Shown: positions 49,461-58,676, counted from the first letter of the stretch. The stretch is 64,000 nt of DNA from Dietzia sp. B32 (GCF_024732245.1 NZ_CP093845.1:1612001-1676000), one strand, 5' to 3'. The notes: generated by a model not told the origin, from the sequence alone. Numbers and translations are program-made.

Positions 49461-50768
49461 GTGAGCAACGGCCCCGGACCGGACCATGCCGAGGAACCGT
49501 TCCGTGCCTCCGAGCTGGAGCGCCTCGTGGGAGACATCGACCTGGACCCGTTCCTCGGCACGCCCGTCGATCCGTTGGCCGAGCCGCTCGAGCAGCCGGT
49601 CCCCGTCGAGGCGCAGACCCCGCCGCTGCTCGCTCTACGCGACCTGCTGGCCGACGAGCGGTTCCCCGCGTTGTTCGCCCGGGCCCTGCGGGTGGCCGAC
49701 CCCGACTTTCGTGAATTGTTCCCCCGCGACGCCACACCGGTGCTCCGGGACTTCGCGCGGGCGATGCGGTGGGCGTTCGAGACCACCGAGCACGCGCGCG
49801 GCGACCGGGACAAGGTGGAGGAGGTGGTCGAGTTCGCCCGCGACCTGGGAGCCGACCACCGCAAGCTCGAACTGACGCCCGGGCATCACCAGCGCTTCGG
49901 GGAGGCGCTGGCCCACACTCTGCGCCACCTCGCCGGACGCGGCTGGGACGACCGGCTCGAGACGACCCTGGGCACCGCTTACCGGGTGCTGTCGACCGCG
50001 CTGCAGCAGGGCGCCTCCGCCGACGACCGGGGGCCCGCGCGCGTCGGAGCGACCGTGGTGGAGGTCCTCCGGCCGACCCGAGATGTGGTGGTGGTGCGGC
50101 TCCTCAGCGACGTGATGGTCGACTACCACCCGGGGCAGTACCTCAGCGTGCTCACGCCCTACGCTCCCGGCGTGTGGCGACGGCTCAGCCCGTCGATCCC
50201 GTCGAACCCGGCCGGCCAGATCGAATTCCACATCCGCGACGTACCCGGCGGCGCGCTGAGCGGATCCCTGGTCCGCGGCGTGGGGGTGGGCGACCGCTGG
50301 GTGGTCGCCCGCCCGCTCGGACTGCTCGAGGTGGACCGGACCGAGCCGTTCCGCGACGTGCTCATGATCGGCGGCGGGACCGGGATCGCCCCCTTGCGGT
50401 GCCTGCTGCTGGACATGATGCGCCACGCCCACAACCCGCGGGTGCACCTGTTCTACGGGGCCCGCTACCCCGGTGACCTCTACGACCTGCCGACCCTGGT
50501 CGACCTCGCCGCCACCGCCCCGTGGCTGACCATCCAGCCCGTCTCCGAGTCCGACGAGGACCCCTGGTGGGCCGGCCCCCGGCAGGAACTGCCCCGCACG
50601 CTGCACCGACGGCAGTCCGGGACCCTGGTCGAGGCCGTCACGCAGTGGGGATCGTGGGCCGACCGGCAGGTGATCGTCTCGGGCTCGCCCGACATGCTGC
50701 GTGCCACGATCCGCGGCCTGGTCGCGGCGGGCACCCCGCGGGAGAACATCAGCTACGACCGCCCCTGA
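49461..50768 (+). CDS. Type II flavohemoglobin-like protein (globin plus FAD/NAD reductase; Rv0385-like)
   Basis: 435 residues. After about 50 acidic residues a globin domain (about 55-185) has a putative proximal histidine in 'GADHRKLELTPGHH' followed by 'FGEALAHTL'. An FAD-binding domain follows ('DYHPGQYLSVLTPY', 'RRLSPSIPSN') and an NAD domain 'LMIGGGTGIAPLRCLLLD' to 'IVSGSPDMLRATI'. Classic flavohemoglobins have RxYS at the FAD site; this has RRLSPS, as in the type II group. M. tuberculosis Rv0385, adjacent to clpB, is a type II flavohemoglobin reported to oxidise D-lactate. GTG 49461; NO dioxygenase activity is not assured. Confidence 0.88.
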   Translation: MSNGPGPDHAEEPFRASELERLVGDIDLDPFLGTPVDPLAEPLEQPVPVEAQTPPLLALRDLLADERFPALFARALRVADPDFRELFPRDATPVLRDFARAMRWAFETTEHARGDRDKVEEVVEFARDLGADHRKLELTPGHHQRFGEALAHTLRHLAGRGWDDRLETTLGTAYRVLSTALQQGASADDRGPARVGATVVEVLRPTRDVVVVRLLSDVMVDYHPGQYLSVLTPYAPGVWRRLSPSIPSNPAGQIEFHIRDVPGGALSGSLVRGVGVGDRWVVARPLGLLEVDRTEPFRDVLMIGGGTGIAPLRCLLLDMMRHAHNPRVHLFYGARYPGDLYDLPTLVDLAATAPWLTIQPVSESDEDPWWAGPRQELPRTLHRRQSGTLVEAVTQWGSWADRQVIVSGSPDMLRATIRGLVAAGTPRENISYDRP

Positions 50769-50959
50769 GCGGCGCGGGCCTGCCAGTCGCCGCCGATTCG
50801 CCGCCGATCCGCGGTCGATTCGCGGTCGATAAGACAGTTCCGCACACGACGTCCGAGAGCGGACGCGCGGAAGTGTCTTCTCGATGCAGGAACGCCGCGG
50901 CGGCCGGGTCAGCGCGCCGATGGGACGGTGTCGGCGCCGTTGTCGGCGCCGGTCGCGCC

Positions 50960-51925
50960 CTATCCGGCGTCCGCGGCCGCCTCATCGGCCGCGGTGTCGC
51001 CATCAGCGGTCTCGCCATCAGCTCCGTCCCCGCCGTCAGCTCCGTCACCGTTGCCGGGCTCGGGCTGGCCCGCCGGCGGGCCGGGGGTCTCGGTGCTGCT
51101 CGAGGTGCCCGTCGTGGTGGTGGGACTCGTCGGGCTGGTCGGCGAGGTGCTGGGGCTGGTGATCACGTCGCAGGGCTGGAACACGCGTCGGAACCGGTCG
51201 GGAACGCCCAGCTGCTGGAGCTGCTCGCGGCACACCTCCGAGGTGGGTTCGGCCAGGAACGCCCAGGCGTCATCCCGCCACGTGAGCAGCTCGATCTCGC
51301 CGTCGTCACGGGTGACCAGCAGGAAGCGCTCGTCGCATTCCCGCACCGTCGTGCCGCTGCCCAGTGCATCGGCCACGAACCCCGGGCGGCAGCGCTCCGC
51401 CGGGCTCGGCGGGCCGGTGGTCGTGGGCGTGGTCGGTGGGGTGGTCCGGCTGGTCTGCGAGGTGGTCGTCTGCGTCGTCGTGGTGGGCGCGGCAACCGGG
51501 TCCTCGGTCCCGCCGGTCGCCGAGACGAGCCACACCACCAGGGCCGCCACCAACGCCACCGCGAGGAGGATGGCGGCGATCATCCACGGTGTGGACCCGT
51601 CGCCGCCGCCCCCGCCGTCGTCCCAGGCGTCGTCGTCATCCGGCGGCGGGACATCACCGGGCGGGGGAACGTCCCCGGTGGGGTGGCCGGGAGCGGGATG
51701 ACCCGCGGTGGCCGGGTAGCCGGGGTACTGCGACCACGCCGTGCTGCCCTCCCCCGCGCCGACCGGCGGGAGGTGCTCGGTCGGCGGATCGGCGCGCGGA
51801 TCGGCGGGCGGCAGGTGCTGCGTCGGCGGATCGGCGGCCTGGTTCGGCTCGGTGACGGCGTCGTCGCCCGGCCGCTCGGAGTCTGCGGGCCCCTCGCCCC
51901 GGTTCTGGTCGCCCGGCCCGGTCAC
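50960..51925 (-). CDS. Single-pass membrane protein with cysteine-containing external domain
   Basis: 321 residues. Pro/Gly-rich cytosolic part (1-125), a membrane segment ('WMIAAILLAVALVAALVVWLVSA', about 126-148), a Thr-rich stalk, then a domain with four cysteines ('AERCRPGFVADAL', 'VRECDERFLLV', 'SEVCREQLQQLG', 'FQPCDVI') and an Asp/Gly/Ala-rich tail. The GTG at 51925 overlaps the nitrilase stop (GTGA), so it is translated with it. The four-cysteine domain resembles no family I can name. Confidence 0.78.
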   Translation of the reverse strand: MTGPGDQNRGEGPADSERPGDDAVTEPNQAADPPTQHLPPADPRADPPTEHLPPVGAGEGSTAWSQYPGYPATAGHPAPGHPTGDVPPPGDVPPPDDDDAWDDGGGGGDGSTPWMIAAILLAVALVAALVVWLVSATGGTEDPVAAPTTTTQTTTSQTSRTTPPTTPTTTGPPSPAERCRPGFVADALGSGTTVRECDERFLLVTRDDGEIELLTWRDDAWAFLAEPTSEVCREQLQQLGVPDRFRRVFQPCDVITSPSTSPTSPTSPTTTTGTSSSTETPGPPAGQPEPGNGDGADGGDGADGETADGDTAADEAAADAG

Positions 51926-52806
51926 CGCGGGACCTCCCCGGCCGGGGACTCCGTGACCCGTCCGTTGGCGAGCACCGGGATCACCTTCCGGATGCCGGAG
52001 ACCTCGTCGTCGTCGACATCCACCACCAACAGTTCCGACCCGGCACCGGCTTCGGCACGCACGGTCCCGTCCGGGCCGACGAGCAGGGAGTGGCCGACGC
52101 CGGTGGGGGCACCGGGCTTGACCTCGACGCCCTCGGCCTCGGGATCGGCCTGGCCCACGGCCAGCAGGAACGTGGTCGAGTCCAGCGCGCGGGCCCGCGA
52201 CAGCAGCCGCCACTGGTCGATCTTGCCCTCGCCGGCGCCCCACGAGGCGCTGCACAGGATGACCCGTGCGCCGTCGTCCGCGAGGGCGCGGTACTGGCCC
52301 GGGAAACGGATGTCGTAGCAGACGCTCAGGCCCACCCCGACGCCGTCGACGGACACGACGCGCGTCGCATCGCCCGGCTCGACGGTGTCGGACTCGGCGA
52401 ACCCGAACGCGTCGAACAGGTGGATCTTGTCGTAACCCAGGTGGACGTCCCCGCCCTGCCCTTTAGCGCCCTGCCCCTCACCGGCGGATCCTCCCCCGGC
52501 GTCGCCGGCCGGGCCGGTGACCAGGAGGGTGTTGCGCACGCGGCCGCCCTGCCCGGGCGTGAACATGCCGACGACGACGAGGACACCGTGCTGCCGTGCG
52601 CTCTCGGCCACCGCGGTCGCCCACGGGCCGTCGAGGGGTTCGGCGATCTCGTCCAGGCGGCCGGCACCGAACGCCCGCATGGTGGCCTCGGGCAGCACCA
52701 CGATCCGGGCCCCTTGCGCTGCGGCCCCGGCCACCGACTCGCGGACCAGTCGCAGGTTGTCCTGCGGGTCGCGTCCGGTCAGGATCTGGGCTGCGGCGAT
52801 GCGCAC
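51922..52806 (-). CDS. Carbon-nitrogen hydrolase (nitrilase superfamily)
   Basis: 294 residues. The Glu-Lys-Cys catalytic triad is in 'IVVLPEATMRAFG' (Glu), 'LGYDKIHLFDAFG' (Lys) and 'LSVCYDIRFPGQYR' (Cys). The Nit/omega-amidase-like branch is suggested by 'KIHLFDAFGFAESD'. Cytosolic amidase; candidates are omega-amidase or deaminated glutathione amidase. A Gly-rich insertion lies around residue 105. Coupled to the downstream membrane protein. Confidence 0.92.
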   Translation of the reverse strand: MRIAAAQILTGRDPQDNLRLVRESVAGAAAQGARIVVLPEATMRAFGAGRLDEIAEPLDGPWATAVAESARQHGVLVVVGMFTPGQGGRVRNTLLVTGPAGDAGGGSAGEGQGAKGQGGDVHLGYDKIHLFDAFGFAESDTVEPGDATRVVSVDGVGVGLSVCYDIRFPGQYRALADDGARVILCSASWGAGEGKIDQWRLLSRARALDSTTFLLAVGQADPEAEGVEVKPGAPTGVGHSLLVGPDGTVRAEAGAGSELLVVDVDDDEVSGIRKVIPVLANGRVTESPAGEVPR

Positions 52807-52907
52807 GGCGTTCCTCCTCGGGGCTCGGGGTGGTCACCTCGCGTGAGATGGGTACACGGTCCGATGGCGCCGTCTCGTCCCGCCGACCCCGTCGAACGCC
52901 CTCGACG

Positions 52908-54218
52908 CTACCGCTGCCAGTTCGGGGGCGGGCTGTCAGCCGTCACCTTGGCCACCGCTCGGGAGAGGAGTTCCTCCGCCGGCCCCTTGGCGTGACGTCG
53001 CCGCCAGAGCGAGGCCAGGACGGGGAACGCGATGATCGACGCCGCCAGGAGCGCCCACTTGGCGAGGGTCGTCTCGACCATCCAGGCCATGAGCAGCTCC
53101 ATCGCCTGCTCGTGTTCGGGTCCCGCGGTGGTCACCGAGGTCATGAGCAACTCCATGAACTCGGTCTTCTGCCAGAAGAACAGCTTCGCGACGACTGCGG
53201 CGGTGAGCACGTGGAGGATGTAGATCGTCAGCGGCATCGCCCCCGCCGCCCGCATGGGCGCCGTGAGACGGAGGACGCGCTCGTTCCGGCAGGCGAGGAG
53301 GCACATGCCCAGCACCGCCAGCGCCACCCCGAGGGAGCCCATGAGATCGAGCACCCCTCCCGAGTGGGCGTCCGGCGACAGCAGGATGAACTGCCAGTCC
53401 GAGACGGGTGCGGCGAGCTCGACCATTCCCAGGTCCGTCACCGCGGGCTGCGGTTCGCCCGACGCGAACTCCTCGATCCCCGGAAGCGAGACGTGCGTCC
53501 AGGTGCGCGAGACCACGGCGCCCAGGGCGTAGGCGACGAGCGCCATCGAGGCCCCGGTCGCGGTCACGCGACGCTGCACCACCGGGTCGTGCAGACCCAG
53601 GCGCATGACGGCCATGCCCACCAGCCCGTATCCGATCCAGATGAACACCGGATACATGCCGCCCACGAACACCCGGACGATGACGCCGTTGGGCTCCCAC
53701 ACCGAGGTGGGCACCAGGTCCGCCACGAGCACCGAGAGGGTGCCGAGCACCATCGACCCGGCGGCCAGGGCGAACAGCCGCCGGGGCCCCTGTCGCACGA
53801 GGAGGGCGAGGGCGATGAAGACGAATCCGTAGACGGTGAGGACCACCGCGATCGCGTACTGCAGCTCCTCGAGGACCACCCCGATCCCGGCGATCACGAC
53901 GCCGCGGGTCATGAGGTTCAGCCGCAGCCGGGGGACCTCGGCCCCTCCCAGTGTCAGGGGTCTGCGGGAGACGATCGCGACCGAGACGCCGGCGAGCAGG
54001 CCGAACAGTGCGGCGGAGCGGCCGTCGAAGACCGCCGCCCACGCACCCGGATTGAGCAGTGACGAGGGCTCCGTGATCTCGAAGGCGTCGCTGACCCACA
54101 GGTGGGCGGTCATCATCCCGACGATGGCCAGGAACCGGGCGAGGTCGATGCCGTCGATACGTGGTCGCGGCCGGTCCGTGGCGTGCCCCGGTCGGGCCGC
54201 CTCTTCAGTTGTCGTCAT
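52908..54218 (-). CDS. HGSNAT/DUF418-like multi-pass membrane protein
   Basis: 436 residues with about ten hydrophobic segments. It opens with 'RIDGIDLARFLAIVGMMTAHLW', in which IDGIDLARFLAIVGMM and the nearby His are typical of heparan-alpha-glucosaminide N-acetyltransferase-like (DUF1624/DUF418) acyltransferases. 'AMPLTIYILHVL' is the C-terminal counterpart. It is 52 nt downstream of the adenylation-carrier-acyltransferase gene and on the same strand, so both may modify the same molecule. Substrate unknown. Confidence 0.85.
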   Translation of the reverse strand: MTTTEEAARPGHATDRPRPRIDGIDLARFLAIVGMMTAHLWVSDAFEITEPSSLLNPGAWAAVFDGRSAALFGLLAGVSVAIVSRRPLTLGGAEVPRLRLNLMTRGVVIAGIGVVLEELQYAIAVVLTVYGFVFIALALLVRQGPRRLFALAAGSMVLGTLSVLVADLVPTSVWEPNGVIVRVFVGGMYPVFIWIGYGLVGMAVMRLGLHDPVVQRRVTATGASMALVAYALGAVVSRTWTHVSLPGIEEFASGEPQPAVTDLGMVELAAPVSDWQFILLSPDAHSGGVLDLMGSLGVALAVLGMCLLACRNERVLRLTAPMRAAGAMPLTIYILHVLTAAVVAKLFFWQKTEFMELLMTSVTTAGPEHEQAMELLMAWMVETTLAKWALLAASIIAFPVLASLWRRRHAKGPAEELLSRAVAKVTADSPPPNWQR

Positions 54219-54270
54219 GAGAGATCATTTAACTGCAGCCGAGGGGGCGGGTGGGGAGAACCGCGGCGCG

Positions 54271-56898
54271 TTACCGGTGTTGACGGCGTCCCCGACCCCG
54301 GGCGGCGGCCCGCCGCGCGATCGCCGTGCCGCGTTCCCACAGCCACCACGCGCACACCCCCACCGCCAGCGAGGCCGCCCATGACACCCACGGGTGGCCC
54401 GCGTCCCGGATCGGCGGGTAGACGAGGAAGTGGGTCAGATAGATGAACAGCGAGGCCGCTGCTAGAGGGGTCACCACCCGCACCACCGGCCGGGGCAACC
54501 GGACCGAGGGGATCCAGATCAGCGCGAGGATCCCGGCCACGATCACCACTTCCCGCTCCGGGTGGCCGAACCAACCCGGCACGCACACGAGCGCGACCGC
54601 CGAGCAGGCGAGCCGCGCCCACGTCGCGGCCGGGACCGCGCGATGTGGGCCCGGTGCGGACCCCCCGGGCTCGGCCCGCGCCACCGCCCAGCCGAGGCCG
54701 AACAACCACAGCACCGCCGGCGCCGAGTACCACACGAGGGGTCCCCCGCCGAGGTCGATGACGGCGAAGCGCACGAGCAGTCCGAGCCCGACCAGCGTGG
54801 CGGGCAGCGCGAACGGCCACCGCCTGTCGAGTCTGCTGACCGCGGGGACCGCCATGAGCGCGGCCACGCCGAGCAGGAGATAGACGGTCGCCTCGACGAA
54901 CCACATCTGCCACGGGTTCCACCAGCGGTCGTCGGACCAGGACCGGGGACCGAGGAAGTGGGTGGCCAGCAGCGGCGAGTACCAGTGATAGCGACTGGTC
55001 AGAGGAGTGACGAGCAGCAGCCAGACGACTGCGGGGACCGCGATCCTCCCGGCCGTCGTGAGCACGCCGCGGGCCCGCTGGCGGGCGCTGGTGGAGTGCA
55101 GCCGGAAGCGGGCCAGGGAGTAGCCGGTCAGGGCCACCAGGACGTGCGCGCCGCCGTAGACCGCGAACGCCCGGGTGTGCCCGCCGACGATCGTGAGGAT
55201 GAACAGGGCGCGCAGCACCACCGAGGTGTCGACGCGGGCCCACGCTCTCCAGGGAGTCCAGCGGGAGGCCGCCGGCGGACGCGGTCCGGCCGCCCGGGTG
55301 TCGAGTTCACCCAGCGGGCGCAGGTGCCAATCGCGGGGCAGGTCGGGCACCCGCTCCTCGAGCCGGGTCGAGAGGACCACATAGGTGAGGGAGTCCCCGC
55401 CCAGGTCGACGAACGTGGCCTCCGGCGGGCACGCGTCGAGTCCGAGCGCGCGGACCACGAGCGAGCTGGGCGGGTCGGTGTCCGACCCGGCGCCGGCCCG
55501 GTCGCGACCGGCGACGAGTGCGCGCAGCGCGGCCTGGTCGATCTTGCCGGCGGGGGTACGGGGAGGGTCGACGACGACGAACTGTTCGATCGCCGACGTG
55601 GGCAGACCCGAGGCCGACGCGGCGGCGGTGACGAGGGCGTTCGAGCGCTCACGGGACACCACGACCAAGCGGTCGGGCTCACCGACGCACCAGGCGTCGA
55701 CACCACCGTCCGCGAGGGAGGACTCCACGCGACCCAGGTCGATCCGGTGTCCGAAGATCTTCGTCTCGCGCCCCATCCGCCCGACGATCTCCACGAGACC
55801 GTCGGCGGCGATGCGGGCGAGGTCGCCGGTCCGCAGCTCTTCCAGCTCCGGCCCCCGCGCGAGGTCGGCAGACGACCGGGCGTACCCCATCATCACGTTG
55901 GGGCCGCGATAGACGAGCTCCCCCGGGTCGTCGGGCCCGGCCCCCTGCGGACGGTCGACGCGGAACGACCCGCCGGGGATCGCGATCCCGATCGCACCCG
56001 CCCGGGTCCGCGCGAGTTGCGGTGGGAGGTACCCCATGCGGGCCGTCGCCTCGGTCTGTCCGTACATCACCACGAGTTCGGCGCCCCGCATCTCCAGGTG
56101 TGCGGCCAGACGGCGGACCGCGTCCGGCGCCAGCCGGCCACCGGCCTGGGTGAGGTAGCGCAGGTGGGTGAGCCGGTCCAGGTGCTCGAGGCCGGCACGC
56201 TCGAGGAGCTCGACCGTGTGCGGTACGGCGGCGAACGTCGTCACCTGCCGGCTCTCGGCCCGGGCCCAGAACGCCGGCGTGGAGACGGAATCGGAGTTGA
56301 GCACCACGGACGCGCCGGCCAGCAGATGGCTGTGCAGTACCGACAGGCCGTAGCAGTAGTGCGGCGGCAGGGTGGTGATCGCCCGGTCCCCCGGCACGAT
56401 GCCGAGGTAGTCCACGATCGAGCGCGCGTTGGCCAGCACGGCCCGGCGGGACTGCCGGACCAGCTTGGGCGCGCCCGTGGAGCCGGAGGTGCTCATGAGC
56501 AGGGCCAGGTCGGGGTGCAGTTCGTGCCGCGGCGGCGCCGTGTCCACACCGCCCGGGAGTGGCCGGCCGTCCCCGGCGACCACGTCGGGGTGCCAGGCCG
56601 CGAGGAGGTGGTCCGTCGCCGCGCCGTCCGGCGGGAGGAGCAGCACGACGTGCCCGGCCTCGTGGGCGGCGAGGTAGTCCACCAGGAACTCGACGGTGTT
56701 CGTCGCCATCAGACCGATCATGCGGCGACCGGTCGTCACGGACGGGTACTCGGCCGCGCGCTCGGCACTCATCCGGGCGAGCTCCGCGTAGGTGTACTCC
56801 GCCCGGTCGGTCACCACGGCGACCGCTCCACCGCGCCCGGCCGGCCGGGCGGGCAACCCGAGCGGGGCGTGCCCCTGTTCCATACGCGCGGCGGTCAC
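54271..56898 (-). CDS. Adenylation-carrier-acyltransferase fusion (NRPS-like, iron-box regulated)
   Basis: 875 residues in three parts. (1) An ANL adenylation domain (about 25-455): 'ALLMSTSGSTGAPKLVRQS' phosphate loop, 'VVMYGQTEATARMGY', 'GELVYRGPNVMMGY', 'RTGDLARIAADGLVEIVGRMGRETKIFG' (in short blocks) and 'PAGKIDQAAL' with the catalytic lysine. (2) A peptidyl-carrier domain (about 470-535) with the pantetheine serine in 'VDLGGDSLTYVVLS'. (3) A C-terminal acyltransferase-3-like membrane domain of about ten segments. It should activate an acid, hold it as a thioester and hand it to a membrane acceptor. No condensation domain. The start GTG at 56898 lies about 8 nt below a -10 box, implying a leaderless message under an IdeR-like site. 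Confidence 0.88.
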   Translation of the reverse strand: MTAARMEQGHAPLGLPARPAGRGGAVAVVTDRAEYTYAELARMSAERAAEYPSVTTGRRMIGLMATNTVEFLVDYLAAHEAGHVVLLLPPDGAATDHLLAAWHPDVVAGDGRPLPGGVDTAPPRHELHPDLALLMSTSGSTGAPKLVRQSRRAVLANARSIVDYLGIVPGDRAITTLPPHYCYGLSVLHSHLLAGASVVLNSDSVSTPAFWARAESRQVTTFAAVPHTVELLERAGLEHLDRLTHLRYLTQAGGRLAPDAVRRLAAHLEMRGAELVVMYGQTEATARMGYLPPQLARTRAGAIGIAIPGGSFRVDRPQGAGPDDPGELVYRGPNVMMGYARSSADLARGPELEELRTGDLARIAADGLVEIVGRMGRETKIFGHRIDLGRVESSLADGGVDAWCVGEPDRLVVVSRERSNALVTAAASASGLPTSAIEQFVVVDPPRTPAGKIDQAALRALVAGRDRAGAGSDTDPPSSLVVRALGLDACPPEATFVDLGGDSLTYVVLSTRLEERVPDLPRDWHLRPLGELDTRAAGPRPPAASRWTPWRAWARVDTSVVLRALFILTIVGGHTRAFAVYGGAHVLVALTGYSLARFRLHSTSARQRARGVLTTAGRIAVPAVVWLLLVTPLTSRYHWYSPLLATHFLGPRSWSDDRWWNPWQMWFVEATVYLLLGVAALMAVPAVSRLDRRWPFALPATLVGLGLLVRFAVIDLGGGPLVWYSAPAVLWLFGLGWAVARAEPGGSAPGPHRAVPAATWARLACSAVALVCVPGWFGHPEREVVIVAGILALIWIPSVRLPRPVVRVVTPLAAASLFIYLTHFLVYPPIRDAGHPWVSWAASLAVGVCAWWLWERGTAIARRAAARGRGRRQHR

Positions 56899-56905
56899 GC
56901 GCCGA

Positions 56906-56930
56906 ACTATATTAGGTGAGGCTTCGCTAC
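56906..56930 (-). promoter_or_regulatory. IdeR/DtxR-like iron box overlapping the promoter of the adenylation fusion gene
   Basis: Plus-strand TTAGGTGAGGCTTCGCTAC (56912-56930) matches the 19-bp iron-box consensus TTAGGTTAGGCTAACCTAA at 14 positions, with the left half nearly perfect. A minus-strand -10 TATAGT (56906-56911) abuts it, so bound IdeR would block RNA polymerase. Transcription would begin at or next to the GTG at 56898. Confidence 0.6.
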
Positions 56931-56949
56931 GAAAGTCGGGCGGACACGG

Positions 56950-57390
56950 TCATCGGTCGTCGCTGATGTCGGCGTCCCGCTTGTGCCGGGGCCGCCACAC
57001 CACGACGGAGGTCGACCGGGGCACGTGGACGAGCTGGCCGCCCATCCGCGCGGAACCGCCGGAACGGCGACGGAGCTCGGCCACTTCCTCGACCAGCTCG
57101 GACACACGGCCACGCAGGGCGTCGACCTGGTTGGTCAGTTCGATGATCCGTTTGATGCCGGCGAGGTTGACGCCCTCCTCCTGGCTGAGGCGCTGGACCT
57201 CACGGAGCATGGCCACGTCCCGCAGCGAGTAGCGTCGCCCGCCGCCGCTGGTGCGCTCGGGCGTGACGAGCCCCAGCCGGTCGTAGGTGCGCAGGGTCTG
57301 GGCGTGCAACCCGGACAGTTCGGCGGCCACGGAGATCACCAGGACGCTGTCGTCGGGTCCCAGCTCCCCGACGTCCCGCCGGGGAGTCAT
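56950..57390 (-). CDS. hspR: Heat-shock repressor HspR (MerR family)
   Basis: 146 residues. MerR-type helix-turn-helix: 'VISVAAELSGLHAQTLRTYDRLGLVTPERTSGGGRRYS' (read as SGLHAQTLRTYDRLGLV and TSGGGRRYSLRDVAML), then a coiled coil ('VDALRGRVSELVEEVAELRR') and a basic tail. HspR with DnaK as co-repressor binds HAIR sites such as those upstream of clpB and dnaK here. ATG 57390 overlaps dnaJ by 4 nt. Confidence 0.96.
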   Translation of the reverse strand: MTPRRDVGELGPDDSVLVISVAAELSGLHAQTLRTYDRLGLVTPERTSGGGRRYSLRDVAMLREVQRLSQEEGVNLAGIKRIIELTNQVDALRGRVSELVEEVAELRRRSGGSARMGGQLVHVPRSTSVVVWRPRHKRDADISDDR

Positions 57391-58568
57391 GCCGACCCGG
57401 CCCAGCCCGACCGTGGATCGAAGCCGGCGGCGCGCAACGCGTCGTCATAGGCGGCGAGCTCGGCTTCGGCCATCCCGGCGGGGGGCGTGGCCACCCGGAG
57501 GGTGACCTTGAGGTCACCGGTTCCGGTCTTGCGTGCGATCCCCCGGCCACGTACCCGCAGGATCTGGCCGTCGCGGGAACCGGCGGGGATCTTGACGGTC
57601 ACCCGTCCGGTGAGGGTGGGCACCGACACCTGGGCGCCGCGGACCAGCTCCGGGTAGGACACCGGCAGGTCGACGAGCAGGTCGGCCCCGTCCCGGTCGA
57701 ACACCTGGTCCTTCTGGACGGTGACCGTGACGTACAGGTCGCCCGACGGCGCGCCACGGAAACCCGCCTCACCCTGGCCCGAGAGGCGGATGCGCTGGCC
57801 GTCGGAGACGCCGGCCGGGACCTTGACGTTGATGGTGCGGACGCGATCCGTGACCCCGCTGCCCGCGCACTCGGCGCACGGGTCGTCGATCTTGGATCCG
57901 GTGCCGCCGCAGTCGGTGCAGGGCTCGGCGAACCCGAACGCACCCTGGGTGCGCTGGGTGACGCCCGCACCGTGGCAGGTCCCACACACCTTGGGGCTGG
58001 TCCCCGGCCTCGCGCCACTGCCGTGGCAGATCAGGCAGGGCGAGGCCGAGGAGAGCTTGATCTGGACCGTCTCACCGAGGGCCGCCTCACGGAAGGACAG
58101 GGTCAGTGCGGTCTCGACGTCCTGACCCCCGCGCGGGCGCTGCGACCGGCCGCGACCGGCGCCGCCGCCCCCGCCCGGGCGGGCCTGGTTGAACAGGCCG
58201 CCGAACAGGTCCGAGAACCCGCCGGCGCCACCCGCGGGCCCGCCGCCACCGAAGAGGTCGTTGATGTCGAAGTCACCGGACGTTGTGTATCTGCCCCCGC
58301 CGCCCGGGGCGAAGCCGCTGAACCCGCCGGAGGAGACCTGGGCGCGGAACGCGTCGTACTCCTTGCGTCGGGCGGGGTCACCGATGACGTCGTTCGCCTC
58401 GCTGATCCGCTTGAACTTCTCCTCCGCCGCCGCGTTGCCCGGGTTGGAGTCCGGGTGGTTCTCCCGCGCGAGCTTGCGGTAGGCCTTGCGGATCTCGTCC
58501 TGGGTGGCGGACTTGGAGACGCCCAGTTCGGCGTAGTAGTCCTTCTCGACCCATTCGCGCTGACTCAC
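57387..58568 (-). CDS. dnaJ: DnaJ co-chaperone (type I)
   Basis: 393 residues. J-domain with HPD in 'LARENHPDSNPGN' (about 10-75), a Gly-rich linker, the zinc domain with four CxxCxGxG repeats ('CLICHGSG', 'CGTCHGAG', 'CTDCGGTG', 'CAECAGSG', about 165-235), then the substrate-binding C-terminus. It stimulates DnaK ATPase. GTG 58568 with AGAAGGGAGG upstream. It starts 109 nt beyond a strong hairpin that follows grpE, so transcription from dnaK may be attenuated. Confidence 0.97.
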   Translation of the reverse strand: MSQREWVEKDYYAELGVSKSATQDEIRKAYRKLARENHPDSNPGNAAAEEKFKRISEANDVIGDPARRKEYDAFRAQVSSGGFSGFAPGGGGRYTTSGDFDINDLFGGGGPAGGAGGFSDLFGGLFNQARPGGGGGAGRGRSQRPRGGQDVETALTLSFREAALGETVQIKLSSASPCLICHGSGARPGTSPKVCGTCHGAGVTQRTQGAFGFAEPCTDCGGTGSKIDDPCAECAGSGVTDRVRTINVKVPAGVSDGQRIRLSGQGEAGFRGAPSGDLYVTVTVQKDQVFDRDGADLLVDLPVSYPELVRGAQVSVPTLTGRVTVKIPAGSRDGQILRVRGRGIARKTGTGDLKVTLRVATPPAGMAEAELAAYDDALRAAGFDPRSGWAGSA

Positions 58569-58676
58569 CAGACGCCTCCCTTCTGCATAGTCGTAGTCGT
58601 TGTCGTAGTCGTCGTCGTTGTGGTGCGGTGTTCCGGTTGTCGCAGTCTCCCAGCCCCGGCGTGGCCGAGGCGGGTC

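Noticed and set aside
50769-50959. GATCGCGGTCGAT-type repeats after the flavohemoglobin gene
   Set aside because: Short imperfect repeats in high-GC DNA without a clear hairpin; not enough for a terminator or mobile element call.
54562-56919. A 785-codon open frame antisense to the adenylation fusion gene
   Set aside because: Arg/Gly/Pro-rich with no domain; the sense frame carries all ANL and carrier motifs.
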